Assembly: GCA_964020085.1 (NCBI GenBank)
Contig: OZ026606.1
Location: 3,692,423 to 3,756,422 of the forward strand
DNA: 64,000 nt
Direction: 5' to 3'
Origin: Micromussa lordhowensis
Taxonomy: Eukaryota; Cnidaria; Anthozoa; Scleractinia; Lobophylliidae
This document shows positions 54,455-64,000 of this stretch, piece after piece. The first letter of the stretch is position 1. The number at the start of each line of letters is the position of its first letter. Below the pieces are notes generated by a model. The model saw only the letters and a program-made list of their open reading frames with translations, was not told where the DNA came from and did no database searches. The position numbers and the translations under genes are program-made.

Positions 54455-57400
54455 ATGAATTCCCTGACCGCACAGTTGTGGCTGGCGCTTTTCAGTAAGT
54501 TGGCTGAAGTCATAAAGCGAATTTTTTTTTATACTTTTGTCTTCATTATTAACTACTTATTAACCGAGAGTGAGGTCTTTACGGGAAAATCTCGGACCGA
54601 GACCTTGCCGTATTGTGGTCTAGTTAAATGTACGAAGATGTATAGGCGTAATATATTGCTGCTTTTCTTTTTCAAGGTTTCTTCATAGTCAATGTTATTG
54701 GAAATATCTGTCGAGAAAGTTGTGATGTGGAGTTCGAGCGAGTAGGATGCTTCATAGACAAGCGGGTAAATGCAATAAGCTAGACCTTAAAGGAGCTGTG
54801 TCACGGTTAAACGGTTTGAAAAATTTAGCCTTAATTTTTCAATTTTGTTGTTTGTAATCCGTGTCAGTCTTCTCCATCCTTAACCATTGTTGTTCCTTTA
54901 TGGTTTAATATTATCTCTTTAGTGTTTTTCTATCTTTCTAAAGCATTATTTTCAGGTTTCCTTCAATTTAAAGGTAATTTTGTCAAAGGTAGTTGAAGAG
55001 TCTTAAGAAACCAATTGATAAGTGTTAACCTACATTAAGCCGCGGCATGTTTTGTCTTCCTGAGCCTGGGAGGGAAAAAGTGCCTTCAAGTACCTTATTC
55101 TCCTTAAATTTCGCGGGTTCTTAAATTCGCGATATTCGCGATTTTAAAAAATTCGCGAACATAAAGACCCGCGAAAAATGACGACCGCGAACTTTGATCT
55201 CGCGAAATTTAATGGACATAGAAGAATCATGTATTTGTGTTTTCAAGGGTCCTAAACAATTTTTCACACAACATGAGGTGTCAGTACAAGGAGCTATCAT
55301 CTATCAACTTTAGATGTTAATCAGTGTCAAGATTCAACTCAAGTTCTTCTTCGGCATCTGAGTGAGTAATCGTCTTCACACAGTTCCTCCAATATATCCT
55401 TTATACAGTCGTCAAATTGACCATCCTGTCCCGGCTACTTTTTGTGTGTAGTGACTTGCGAGTGTCTTGTATCTTAAGGCGGGGGTAAACATGAATAGAC
55501 GTGAAATTTGAAGTGATATAAAAAAGGAAATTGTTAGGATTAAGATGGGTCGGAAACACTACCAGACAGTTGACCCCGCAAAAGAGAGCCCCTGGTTGCT
55601 AGGGGACTGTTTGGTATTCGTCTACTAATTCTTCACCTCAAATTTCAATTTTCCAAATCCATCAAATCTTCAACATTTCATATTTTCCTCAATTTAACCT
55701 ATCCTTTGAGAAAAAATATCTCTTTCCCAAAATGCCCAAAAATCACCCAAAAATTTACACAAAACCACCAAACAGTGGTTAATGAGATAGGCAGAGAGAT
55801 TTAGTGTCGCTTGAAACGTGACCGAGATATTGGCAGAAAGGCCGTGTTAAGCGACCTCAAAACAGCCTTCACGTTTACCCCCGCCTTAATCGTCAATTTC
55901 GCGAAATTAAATTCCCTGGAAACACAATTTTTCCCCGCGATCGCGAAATTAAAGACTCGCGAAATGTGCCGAGAAAATTTTCGCGAAATTTACGTCCCGC
56001 GAAAATAAAGGAGAATAAGGTATCTCCCAAAGACTTAACGCTTAAACACCCGGCATACAAGAACAAGTGGATTAAGAACATCAGGCTGAAAATTGGCCAA
56101 TAAAGCACCACATATGAGAACCAATTCTACCTAACAAATAAAACATGTTCTTATATAAAAAGAAAGCTAGAAGATGCCAGAATAAGAAAGACTCATATTA
56201 ACGTTACTATGGTCTGCTGGATCACACAATCTCTAAGAGCCCTACAGTACCTGACAGGACAGATGGGACTGTGGAACTAAAACAGTTGACAGCCTTTTGC
56301 TAACAGTTACCCGGGTGCCTTTTTTTTCGTTTCAAACCTGTTTTTTAGTGCAAGTAACAAAACATTGTATGTCAATTAAAACTTTAGTAACTCCTAGGTA
56401 TTATGTATAGTATTTCTGAAACAAATTTTAAGAACATTTTAAGGAAATTGTCAAGCTGATTGTCACTAAGCACCCGTGGTAAGTAAGACCTCGATCAGCT
56501 TGAACCCCGAAATCATAGGTTCTTATATGTGGTTGTTTACAGTATTGCTCATGGATGCACAGTTGGTGTAAAGGCGTGTCTCTTTTCCTCTTCTCTAAAA
56601 TAGCTGTCTAGCTGTTACATTTGGTTATGCTTTCTTCCAGGAGTTTCGCGCACCTGACAAACCTTCTAAAATCATCTTCTCTCAAATACTGATTATATGT
56701 GTTTTGGAGCGTTTAATCACATGTGCTAATATTAAAGATCTTTCCCTGTCAAACTGATAGCTTAAAAAATCGTTCTCGTATGTTTATAATTATTACGATA
56801 TTTCTGTTGCTAGCCATTTTTTCACTGAGGCTAAACGTATACCTAAGATCGATCATCTATTTTACGATAACTGCAGAAATTCTCGCGCGCTCATTGGCTA
56901 ATTTTTATCGTCAATATGGGGTCAGACACATGAATCTGAAATTCGTGCGACGCGTCAGCGAGCGAGAGCGGGCAATTCGACCATTTGTTATCGTAAAAAA
57001 CAAATTGATGTCAGTTTTTAATGAGTCTGTCCTGTTATTGACAATGAATTTCGTCATCACATTGTCAAAGTAGTCTGCGGATCCACTATCGCCTCGTGGA
57101 TCCACAACTACTTTGACAATATGATGACGAAATTTATGATCAATAACAGGACAGACGCATGAAAAACTGACGTCAATTTGTTAAATACAATATTCGGCGG
57201 CGAGGTTTATCGCTGAGTGTTACATGAAATTATTCACCAGACGTAGGTTAAACAACTCAATTCTTAACTGTTCTACGAAACTGCAAACATGAAACGGCGC
57301 CCAAGTTGATATAAAACCCTGAACTAAAAATAATAGATTGTTATATCTAGAGGATGCATTAGAACTTTATTACCTTGCGTTCTTCAAGTAATACATTTTT

Positions 57401-59771
57401 TGGCAGTTGGAATATTTACTAAGAGCATATTCATAACTATAAATGTCAAGGCAGAATCATGATGTCCCAAAATGGGCGGAGCAAAATGCATCAGCTGCAT
57501 TATCAGCAACAACAGATCACGTATCAGGGAAATCACGGAACTAGCTACATTAAGACTTAAAACCTAAAACCCAAAATCATGAAAAGTAACTAGAAGCAAG
57601 CATAATACCTAGGTGTGCTAAAGTGGGCGCTTGCTATGCCTCAGTCGAATAGCTACAGAGATACAAAATCAATTATTAAAAAGTGGATCACTGGATATAT
57701 AATGCGCGCAATTTCATTGGCTTAGCCGCCATCATGGTATATGAGCCATTAGGTGTGTAATGTGTCCAAGCGCTGTTCTTTCACTCAAGTAGGCCATTTC
57801 CCATTTGATGTTGCGCAGCTTCAAAACACATCCCCGTGGCTAGAAAGTTTTCAAATGCGTTCGATATCTTCGACTTTGCATGAAAATTAGTTTGATACGA
57901 GTAAATTTGCCCAAGACTCGATTTTAGGCACAGAGGCCGAGGGCAACTCGGATGTTTAGTCGATATGGTTCGGAAATCTTCGGAAATGTTCTTGAATTAG
58001 TGGGGACCTAATGAAAAAGCTTCCTCTATGCATATAATGGAGATGAAATAATCATTTTATACCTTTAGGATACTAGGAAGAAGCTAAGGAGAGCTCTACC
58101 CAACTACATATACCAGGAGCGTGATAAAAGGCTCACGAAGAACTACGGCGGGAGAAAGATTGAATGGAATAACTGGAACATGTATTATCCGGGATTCGCT
58201 TGCCGCTGTGCACAAAAGGCCAAAGAATTGGGATACGATATTTTTGGTCTTCAGTTTTACGGTAACCTTTTCATTACTTGATTTTAGGCTTATCCCGTGG
58301 ACTTTTACTTTCAAATCAATAAAATTTCCTCTTATTATACAGCCCCCCAGTATTGTATTTTATCACAATGTCACAAAAAGATTTTATGTTCTTTTGATGA
58401 GTGGAGAACTTCTTTTTTGCGGGTCATCTCGTTTTGATTAGAGCGTTTCACCATACGATATTGTTATATGTGTGCTTCTATAAAGTCTCTTCAAATATAA
58501 GACGTAATGTAAGACAAATGGCGAGACGAAAACTTGGCTCCTTCCAATAATATAACCCTGTCTGAAAATAAGGCTTTTGAAAAAAAGTTAGACTCTTCCT
58601 GTTACAAAGGTTCACCTAGTTCGTAGGGTTTCATTGCTGCCTTCTGGCAGGAGGTTAGTTATGTGGACAATGTTTGGCGAGGCGAGCGTAGCCTAGTGGT
58701 AGGGCGCTGGACTTGTAATCCGGAGGTCCCGGGTTCAAATCCTCCTCCCTTCCACTGGATGGATTTGTCTTCGGTGGCCCCGAATTCAACTCCTCCGCGC
58801 TTTGTAAATAGCCAACTGGTCAGCCTCCCACCAGTTGGGATTCTCATAACTTGTTATGTTTAATTTGTGTCATATTTGTTTGTTACGCGCGTTTGATCAT
58901 ATTCACATGGAATTTGCGCGATATAAATGTTAAATATTATTAATGTTTATCCCAGGTGATGTTTCATTTTTGTTAAATTTGAATCATACCATTTTCTTCT
59001 GTCAACTAGGAGAGTGTTGGGCTGGTCACAGTAATCTGCACAACCATGCAAGATATGGTCCTGCTGAGAGTGGCTGCATTCAAGACGACTACGAGCCCTG
59101 TGAAAAGAATTCTCGCTATTGCATGGGTGGACATCATCGCAACATGGTCTACCGGATTGGTAAATATCATGTTCACACCCGCTTTCAGTGTTACGTGCAT
59201 GGGCGACATCTTTCGACCATCTTTCGACATGTTATGTAAACGGCTGAAAGACCTTTTTACTGTAAAGGCCTGTTCAAACGCACTATACACGCACTATACA
59301 ACACTCGACTTTGTATGATCGACATTGTATAGCGTTGTTGGGTAAGGTGTTCAAACGTACTATACACGGACTATACAACCACTCTACAAGTATGACGAAA
59401 CAGAGAATTGTGGGTTAAGATTACTTCGACTGCGCATGCTCGCATGCAGTATAATGCTCTACAGTCGAGTGGTGCGTTCAAACGAGCTCGACTTTGTAGA
59501 GTATCGCTTCAGTGATCGCGAAACAAAGGAAAAGTCGAGTGGTTGTCGAGTAGAAGTTTGACCAGTTTCAAACATCGCTATACACGATTAGACATGTCGA
59601 ATCGTGTACAGTGGCCCCCATACAAGGTGTTCAAACGCACTCGACTTTGTAGAGCATACAAGTCGAATGTTGTATGGTATACAAAGTCGAGTGCGTTTTA
59701 ACAGGCCTTAAAACTGGCAATTGTTCCGGTTATTAGCGGAAGATATGACAAATAAATTACAACAGCAGCAG

Positions 59772-59802
<31 letters not shown>

Positions 59803-61283
59803 TCCTTTTTTACACACTTTTTGTTTTTAAGCACTGTAGCTTTGCTTGTGGGGTCATGTTTACACTAAAACCAGAAAAATGTACAGCAGTTGTGGAATTG
59901 TTTACATGGGATAAATCAAACGATGTAAGTGTTGTCGATCGGCTCCGATTTATCTTTCTCACAGAATGACTTATTGATACTCCTAGCCTTATGAACTATG
60001 AACTGACACAACTACATGAAAGATCACGTTGAGAGTAGTCATTAGACCACGTTTGATGCTTTTAGGGTGGATAGAGACCAAGTTATGGACCTTGAAACAT
60101 TGTTCAAATCCATACAAACGTATCTAATGTTGAGACAGCTTCCACACAGCTAATGTCCAATTTCTTCCTCTTGTCACAGTGGACACGAGCTGTCCTCACG
60201 TCCCTTTCGAGAAGGTTGGGTGCTATCATGATCAACACATACCCAACGCCAGACCACTGCCAGACTATCTCTTCAACGATCGGGACCCCAGCATTGATAA
60301 CTACAGTGGAAGACGAATTGACTGGGTAAACTGGGATATATATGTGCCCCAGTTCGCCTGCAGATGTGCAGCGGCAGCCAAAGCCAAGAATCATACATTC
60401 TTCGGCATGCAGTTCTATGGTAAGTGAGAATTGGCATACTGGTGTAAATGGACAGTTCTAAAGTAGGAAACTAGTGTTTCAAACAAGGAGATACATATGC
60501 AGACTCAGCTATGCTATGTTATGACGCACACCAAATTCTCCATGACAATCATTGTTTCTAATTTGCTTGATCAGTTGTATTCTAAACGATTTTAATTTTC
60601 TGATTATGATCGATTTATGGTCCATGAGCTGTGATGTATTCATTTCTGCTTCCTAGGTGCAGCCTCTTGATAAAATAAAAAATGAATGAATGAATGAATA
60701 AACGAAAGAATGCTTCCGGACTAAATGAATGAATGACACTTTAACAATAATGTTTATGTATGTATGTATGAGTTAATGAGTGAGTAATAGCTGTAGCCGT
60801 AGCCCTAGCCCTAGCCATGGTCTAATAGTAATAGTATATCTTTATTGCGCCTTACTCTCCAAAGGAAGGTATTGGTCTAGTTACAATAAAGGTTCGAACA
60901 TTAACTAATAAAAATAACATTTTTTTAAAAATCAAATCTGTATAGAATTAATTGGAAAATTCATCGCGCTTATTACATTTGTGAATTAAGAATCTGCTTT
61001 TTTTTAATTTTTTAAAACATTAATTACAAATGGAAATATTTACCTATTATTTTAGATGTAACTTTATTGTCTGCTCTAATTAAACACTTGGTCCTCTCGT
61101 TATCACTTAAACTGGTGTAACGAGCATCTGCGTTTAAAATATGTGAATGCAGCTCACGTCTTATAGTGGTATACCCCTAACAATACATATATCTTATTAG
61201 ACATTTTGGTGTGTAGTATCGCTGTATATTTTTACGAGTTGTGCAGCAAACAACGAGTAAAAATATACAGCGATACTACACAT

Positions 61284-61315
<32 letters not shown>

Positions 61316-62837
61316 GATTTCTTTCCCCAAAATTCTGACTTGCCAAGGTTTTGAACTTCACGCGGCCGGGAGGAATGAGGCGAGTACAAATATCTGTTAT
61401 TTGTACTCGTTTCGCGCGATATTTGTACTCTAGGAAGCAGAGTTGGATAATAAATCGAGATATGCTGTTCATGTTAAATGTAATTTTTTTTGCATACTAA
61501 ACATGTTCGCTCTCCTACTGGGATGAATACTCCTCTACTTGTATTCGTAATGCATGACATCGTAATCTAAGCCTTGTCAGGCTAATTCTGTGTACTGCGC
61601 TGGCTTTGTAATTAATGTAAAGTAGTTTTCAAATTGATAATTATTTTTAACTTCCTTTTGAGTACATTTCTCTCTTAAACCTGTTGATGACCTATTCTGG
61701 GTTTCTAGTCAGTTTTGTAAATATTGATTCCTGTGTATTTATTTATAACTAACCGTGTATTCGTGATGTGTTGCTGCCGGTTGCTGATTCTTTTACTTTA
61801 CACATATTGTTGATTTCTTCATTCTGTTTTATGTCGAAGAAAGGTGTATATTTTGTTGCGTATTGAAATGCACACGTAAAAAACGTTAGAGGAATGCTTC
61901 AATCTTCAAGTGAGTGAGTGAGGGAGTGAGGGAGTGAGTGACTGACTGAATGAATAAATGAATGAATGAATCAGTCAATCAGTCAATGACTAAAACATTT
62001 TTTTCTAACAGGAGAGTGCTGGAGTGGCGGAGACAGTGACGTACCATATGATCGGGATGGTGTCAGCACAAGTGGCTGTGTTGACAAGTGTTACGAACCG
62101 TGTACTGAACAAAGTAACTTCTGTTCGGGAACACACTTTGTGAACTACGTTTACAGATTAAGTAAGATTTTTATAACCATTTCGCGGCAATGCATCATTC
62201 GCGGAGCGGCTAATCAATTGATACCGTTACTCATTTATATTGTTTTGTCTGTATATTTGTCTCTGCGTCCGCTGTCTGCCTGTTTGTATGTCTGTCCATC
62301 TCAGTGCCTTTCTGTCTGTCTGTCTCAGTGCCTTCTGTTTACCTGTCGGTCAATCAATCTGTCTGTCAGTGTGCCCGCCTGTCTTTCTGTCTGTCTGAAC
62401 TAAAAGACAGTCTGTCTGTTTCTTTGTTTGTTTGTCTGTCTGCCTCTTTGTCTGAATGTCAGTCTGTCAGACTGTGTGTGTCAGTTATTTGTTTGTCTGT
62501 CTGTGAGTCTGCCTATGCACCTATTTATAACTGTCTGTTTATTCCTTTGTCTGTTTGTTTATTCCTAGAATTTATAAGTTGCTTACTATTTTTTCTTTAG
62601 AGGACGGTTCATGTGAAATAAATTTTACTCCTGAGGGTTGCTACAAGGAAAACGGAGCTGACCTTGCTATGCAAGAGATTTTCCACAATGAAGTGTCACC
62701 AGAGCTGCCGTACTTTGATGGAAATGTGCTTCCAGATTCGATTGAGGACTATATCGCCTATTTCCCAGACTTCCTTTGTAAATGCGCAAGAAAGGCAGCA
62801 GAAAATGAGTGGCAGTATTTCGGAGTAAGGGAACTCG
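54455..62837 (+). CDS. Secreted modular cysteine-rich protein (WSC-like), 3' partial
   Basis: Seven exons in phase: 54455-54494, 54677-54765, 58069-58261, 59010-59159, 60180-60419, 62012-62161 and 62601-62837, giving 366 residues. The start MNSLTAQLWLALFS plus FFIVNVIG is a clear signal peptide. Two modules alternate. Module A (about 80 residues) has GCY/F-x-D, a W-x-NW box, FACRCA-x-KAK and FGLQFYG. Module B (50 residues) has GECWSG, SGC, YEPC, a further Cys-x-Gly and N-x-VYR. The order is A-B-A-B-A, and the next B should follow outside the window. The GCY-D...C...C...FGLQ-YG-ECW sequence recalls the WSC carbohydrate-binding fold, but spacing differs; this link is inference. Module exons are mostly phase 1-1, as in exon-shuffled extracellular proteins. 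The first A is split by a 3.3-kb phase-0 intron; the last A is divergent (FGVRELG). Likely extracellular matrix or surface; function unknown. Confidence 0.85.
54790..54995. repeat. Dispersed repeat (sister of 11330-11545)
   Basis: Starts near AGGAGCTGTGTCACGG and shares TCTTCTCCATCCTTAA and TTTTCAGGTTTCCTTCAATT with the ELMO-intron copy. Lies in intron 2 of the modular gene. Confidence 0.6.
55091..56022. repeat. MITE with CGCGAAATTT repeats, interrupted by a younger MITE
   Basis: Ends TACCTTATTCTCCTT (55091) and AAGGAGAATAAGGTA (56008-56022) are perfect 15-bp inverted repeats. Both flanks are full of TTTCGCG / CGCGAAA phrases in inverted order. Removing the 416-bp insertion at 55474-55889 leaves about 516 bp. 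Confidence 0.88.
55474..55889. repeat. TTAA-bounded MITE, 416 bp (copy 2), nested
   Basis: Same inverted ends as 38673-39089 (TTAAGGCGGGGGTA) and nearly the same length. Inserted inside the CGCGAAA element, so it transposed later. Confidence 0.9.
56860..57180. repeat. Hairpin element with about 85-bp arms
   Basis: Arms at about 57001-57086 and 57097-57180 pair with few mismatches: CAAATTGATGTCAG / CTGACGTCAATTTG, GTCCTGTTATTG / CAATAACAGGAC and TTGTCAAAGTAGT / ACTACTTTGACAA. They turn around GGATCCAC / GTGGATCC. The preceding CTCGCGCGCTCATTGGCTAA segment is probably the rest of the same element. Confidence 0.85.
58677..58870 (+). repeat. tRNA-derived SINE (Thr-like head)
   Basis: GCGTAGCCTAGTGGTAGGGC and GGGTTCAAATCCTCC serve as A and B boxes. 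The anticodon stem CTGGA / TCCGG is intact, with loop CTTGTAA (anticodon TGT). The T-arm and acceptor do not pair and a non-tRNA body with CTTCGGTGGCCCCGAATTC follows, so SINE is preferred over a gene. Confidence 0.7.
59265..59709. repeat. Foldback MITE with internal CACTCGAC / TATACA repeats
   Basis: Ends AAGGCCTGTTCAAACGCACT and the complement of AGTGCGTTTTAACAGGCCTT differ at one position. The interior is a mosaic of TTCAAACG, ACTATACACG, CGACTTTGTA and GTCGAGTGG phrases on both strands. About 445 bp, in intron 4 of the modular gene. Confidence 0.85.
59758..59801. repeat. (CAA)n microsatellite
   Basis: About a dozen CAA/CAG triplets in the intron. Although a frame reads poly-Gln here, it is not joined to any exon. 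Confidence 0.9.
60683..60735. repeat. (AATG)n microsatellite
   Basis: AATGAATGAATGAATG with drift to AACGAAAG. Intronic. Confidence 0.85.
61192..61457. repeat. Nested hairpins forming a foldback
   Basis: Three pairings: TCTTATTAGACATTTTGGTG... (61192-61237) with 61255-61301; GATTTATTATCCAAC (61301) with GTTGGATAATAAATC (61442-61456); and GAGTACAAATA / TATTTGTACTC (61382-61408). The second pairing encloses the third. Probably one or two MITEs. Confidence 0.8.
61905..61978. repeat. (GAGT)n/(GAAT)n microsatellite
   Basis: GAGTGAGTGAGGGAGTGAGG runs into GAATGAATGAATGAATCAGT. It ends 33 bp before exon 6 of the modular gene. Confidence 0.85.
62225..62565. repeat. Degenerate (CTGT)n tract
   Basis: About 340 bp of imperfect CTGT/CTGC units fill most of the intron between exons 6 and 7. 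Long open frames with CLSVCLS-type residues here are artefacts of the tetranucleotide repeat. Confidence 0.9.
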
Positions 62838-62904
62838 GTGAGTTACTAATAAAACAAATAACACTTTAGGAGAATACTCGTTCGAATGAGTGCGAAAACC
62901 GTCT

Positions 62905-63123
62905 AAGGTAAAGTCTGCATACGGGCCAGGTGGCTCATTAGGCCGGAGCTTATCCCGGTTTCAGTAGCATGAAGCGACTAGGAATATTTCTACTCCCCCC
63001 CTGGATGAGATGCTAGTCCATCGCAGGATTACCCACAGCATTAAATGCGCTGGTACCCATTCATACACCTGGGTGGAGAGAGGTACCATGAGAGAAAAGT
63101 GTCTTGCCCAAGAACACAACTCA
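62905..63123 (-). repeat. SINE, minus strand, head-truncated
   Basis: Reads as the reverse complement of the 9988/16805 family: GGTAAAGTC tail, CCGGAGCTTATCCCGGTTTC, AGTAGCATGAAGCGACTAGG, TACACCTGGGTGGAGAGAGG and TCTTGCCCAAGAACACAA. The tRNA-like head is missing. Confidence 0.8.
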
Positions 63124-63173
63124 GTAGAACTTCACATTTGTACGGATACCATCGCAATCTCGTTCCCAGAATC

Positions 63174-63313
63174 TTCGTTCCCCTTGACCAGCGGTCGGAA
63201 AACGAGAGCTCTGGGAGCAACCATTTCAGGCATGCGCCATAGATGCAGACTGGGCAGTGAAACTGGATGGGCAGAATTCGGTTATTTCCTTTGTTATTCA
63301 AAATGGTTGCTCC
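63174..63313. repeat. Dispersed repeat (sister of 51195-51329)
   Basis: Same phrases as the other copy with few substitutions; flanking sequences are unrelated. Confidence 0.85.
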
Positions 63314-63343
63314 CAGGGCCGGGTTGTCGGTAAGCTGTTTAAC

Positions 63344-63533
63344 GCTAACCCAGGATTAAAAGTTAACCGAAGTAATAATTTTTCTTCTATAAAAGTGTTT
63401 TTCACTGCTTATGTTTTGTGTAGTTTAAGGTTATTCAAGCTCAAATTAAACAGAAGGACAAACAATATAAACAGAAAACCTCACCGAAAAGTTACAAAAC
63501 TCAAATTAAAATTCTCGCTAATCCTGGGTTAGC
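63344..63533. repeat. Short MITE (sister of 20789-20949)
   Basis: Ends GCTAACCCAGGATTAA and AATCCTGGGTTAGC are inverted. Internal ACAAACAATATAAACAG and AAAACCTCACCGAAAAGTT match the other copy. It abuts the TTAA element at 63535. Confidence 0.8.
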
Positions 63534-63534
63534 T

Positions 63535-64000
63535 TTAAGGTGGCCGAACACAGTTTTCAAGTGCCTATGTCTAATTCACCATAACTTTTAAACTATTTAT
63601 ATTTTGGCGCCCATTTTTTGCAAGAGTCAAGGTTGATTACAGATGTATTTATTCTCACATTTTGACTAGGGTGTGTGCTGTTGCCATGGCAATAGGGCTG
63701 GTTAAAAACAAGGCTTAAATAATGGGTTTTGTTTATTTAAAAAGGATCCAGTCGTTAGATTGTTTTTATATTTGGCACTCTAAGAATTGACATTAAATCC
63801 CTTCTGTCAACACGGTTCTGATAAAATTTTGACATAGGCGATTTTGGTAATTCGCCGTTAATCGTTTTCTGTATTATTAAAAATCCCCTATGTCAAAATT
63901 TAGATTGTTTTTGATAGATCATTCACGTGGTCTCTGATCTATTTTTCTGCTAAATGTCTTGAAATTCTAACGACTGGATCGTTAGAAATCGGCATGTTTC
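63535..64000. repeat. Left portion of the TTAA-bounded MITE (family copy 2)
   Basis: Opens TTAAGGTGGCCGAACACAG, the inverse of the end at 520-542. From about 63770 it runs parallel to positions 1-230. It is cut by the window edge. Confidence 0.82.

Noticed and set aside
59721..59969. Poly-glutamine open frame
   Set aside because: It is a CAA microsatellite in an intron with no splice sites joining it to the flanking exons.
62140..62600. Cysteine/serine-rich open frames (87 and 98 codons)
   Set aside because: They are translations of a degenerate CTGT tetranucleotide repeat in an intron.

Overview
The window is eukaryotic nuclear DNA, AT-rich and intron-rich, with GT-AG introns, many small non-autonomous transposons and tRNA-derived SINEs. 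The gene set (ELMO, DPM1, RPL14 and a kelch-like gene) is that of an animal. A modular cysteine-rich secreted gene, a Penelope-like 3' end and the repeat styles fit an anthozoan cnidarian, probably a stony coral. That placement is inference; no species is assigned.

Layout from left to right: (1) Positions 1-542 hold one end of a TTAA-bounded MITE whose family recurs at 63535-64000. (2) Positions 1624-19006 (+) hold 20 in-phase exons of an ELMO engulfment/motility gene, from about residue 85 of the family to the stop; its introns carry SINEs, foldbacks and MITEs. (3) Positions 19007-25760 are repeat-rich, with a decayed LINE fragment (23053-23724, -). (4) Positions 25761-29128 (-) hold eight exons of DPM1, convergent with ELMO; the last coding exon was not found. 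(5) Positions 29129-39223 are a gene-poor AT-rich stretch with one 203-codon unrecognised ORF (31158-31769, -). (6) RPL14 lies at 39224-42512 (+). (7) An intronless BTB-BACK-kelch gene lies at 45378-47114 (+), with a cluster of GTCACG motifs upstream. (8) Positions 47115-54454 are intergenic, with a 308-bp satellite and a foldback holding perfect 86-bp arms. (9) Positions 54455-62837 (+) hold the first seven coding exons of a secreted gene built from alternating cysteine-rich modules (distantly WSC-like). It runs off the right edge of the searchable exons, and its introns are crowded with hairpins and microsatellites.

The genes are not an operon or a visible pathway: ELMO (Rac activation), DPM1 (dolichol-phosphate mannose), RPL14 (translation) and KLHL (probable ubiquitin-ligase adaptor) are independent housekeeping or signalling genes. 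The least familiar content is the modular secreted gene at the right. All exon boundaries were read by eye from splice consensus and reading-frame continuity, with no transcript evidence.
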